DNA of 64,000 bases from Cristatella mucedo (lineage: Eukaryota > Bryozoa > Phylactolaemata > Cristatellidae): NCBI GenBank assembly GCA_009760855.2, contig WPIO01000025.1:1533501-1597500 (forward strand). The letters run 5' to 3'. This document shows positions 63,431-64,000 of the stretch, in pieces. The notes under the pieces are model-generated. The model did no database searches, had not been told where the DNA came from, and was given only the letters and a program-made list of their open reading frames with translations. The stretch's first letter is position 1. Each line of letters opens with the position of its first letter. Both the position numbers and the translations under genes were made by a program.

Positions 63431-64000
63431 ACATGAGGCTCACGCCTCTCGATACACGTCTAGCGGTCGCCAGGTAACAGGGCTGTGGATCACGCGCTGC
63501 TGCCAGCGACGCCGTGCCGACGGACTGGCGGCTGGATTGAGGCAGTGCTTGTACGTGCCTGCCCAAAGTCTCGAAGGCAACGGCTGACAGCCTGCGCCGG
63601 CGAGACTCGTGCGCATCTTTGCACGGTCGCTGTGGTCTCGGAAGCGACCAGAGGCAGACCAGTAAATGCAGGTATCCGTCGTGAAGAATTAGCCTTCGTA
63701 ACTACCACTGTTTAGTAACCCGAGCATGCATTTCTCGGTGAGGTGGCTCGCAGAAACGCAGCCGACAGCGGCGGGGCCTGAAAGTGCCACTAGTCGGTAC
63801 GGCAGGCCTGGATGACTGGCAGTCTCGTGGTACATCCGTGCCTTCTCAAGGTCGCACTCGAGGCTTATTTTGCTTGAAAGTCAGCGTAAGACTGCCGAGG
63901 CCAAGTTCGGGCATCACGAACTCCCACGTGATGTGCGGTCGCTTGAGATAAAATGTAAGCGGCTTGATCTGATTCGTCTTCCTGTGGTTCGGATGCACCT
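62891..64000. other. Downstream of the last recognised exon
   Basis: Holds a (CT)n run and GC-rich sequence. A possible exon at 63220-63262 (tttgcag; CAG/gtctgg) would keep phase with exon 16 if its donor at 62768 is used. At 63056-63130 there are repeated GGTCTAATRCTG-like words. Otherwise nothing is recognised. Confidence 0.4.
63333..63427 (+). repeat. (CT)n microsatellite
   Basis: Nearly pure CT with one TTT interruption; downstream of the last recognised NWD-like exon. Confidence 0.95.

Overview
The window is nuclear DNA of an animal, most likely an invertebrate. It has split genes with GT-AG introns, animal-type protein families, many dispersed retrotransposon fragments and long (GA)n and (TA)n microsatellites. 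I cannot fix the phylum. It holds two protein-coding genes, both on the + strand, reconstructed by joining exons whose splice sites, reading phases and family alignment agree.

Gene 1 (about 3.4-21.7 kb) is a single-copy type MYB transcription factor of about 721 residues. It has an acidic N-terminus, three MYB repeats (R1R2R3), the conserved central motifs of B-MYB/c-MYB and the conserved C-terminal motif. A polyadenylation signal lies at 21683. The first coding exon (3380-3390) is a proposal; the other 14 exons are well supported.

Gene 2 (about 22.3 kb to at least 62.8 kb) is a large NACHT and WD-repeat protein of the NWD1/NWD2 type, about 1,800 residues in 16 proposed exons. The order is a novel N-terminal part, a DUF4062-like domain, linker helices, a NACHT NTPase with an abnormal Walker A, the conserved NACHT-WD linker, WD repeats and a charged C-terminal helix. 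Its exons are clearly GC-rich against AT-richer introns. Two 5' exons (22271-22303, 23347-23493) and the exact 3' end are less certain.

The rest is introns and short intergenic DNA filled with mobile-element debris. This includes CR1/L2-like non-LTR retrotransposon fragments in both orientations, two tRNA-derived SINE families, Tc1/mariner remnants, and a long inverted-repeat element inside gene 2. There are also a fold-back MITE and an array of GGACATTCCCCC-like units linked to TTTAGGG-type repeats. Two full-length 186-187 bp copies closely resemble the SPIN hAT elements known for horizontal transfer between animals.

The two genes have no obvious functional link. MYB proteins of this type drive cell-cycle genes; NACHT-WD proteins are signalling or assembly NTPases of unclear role.
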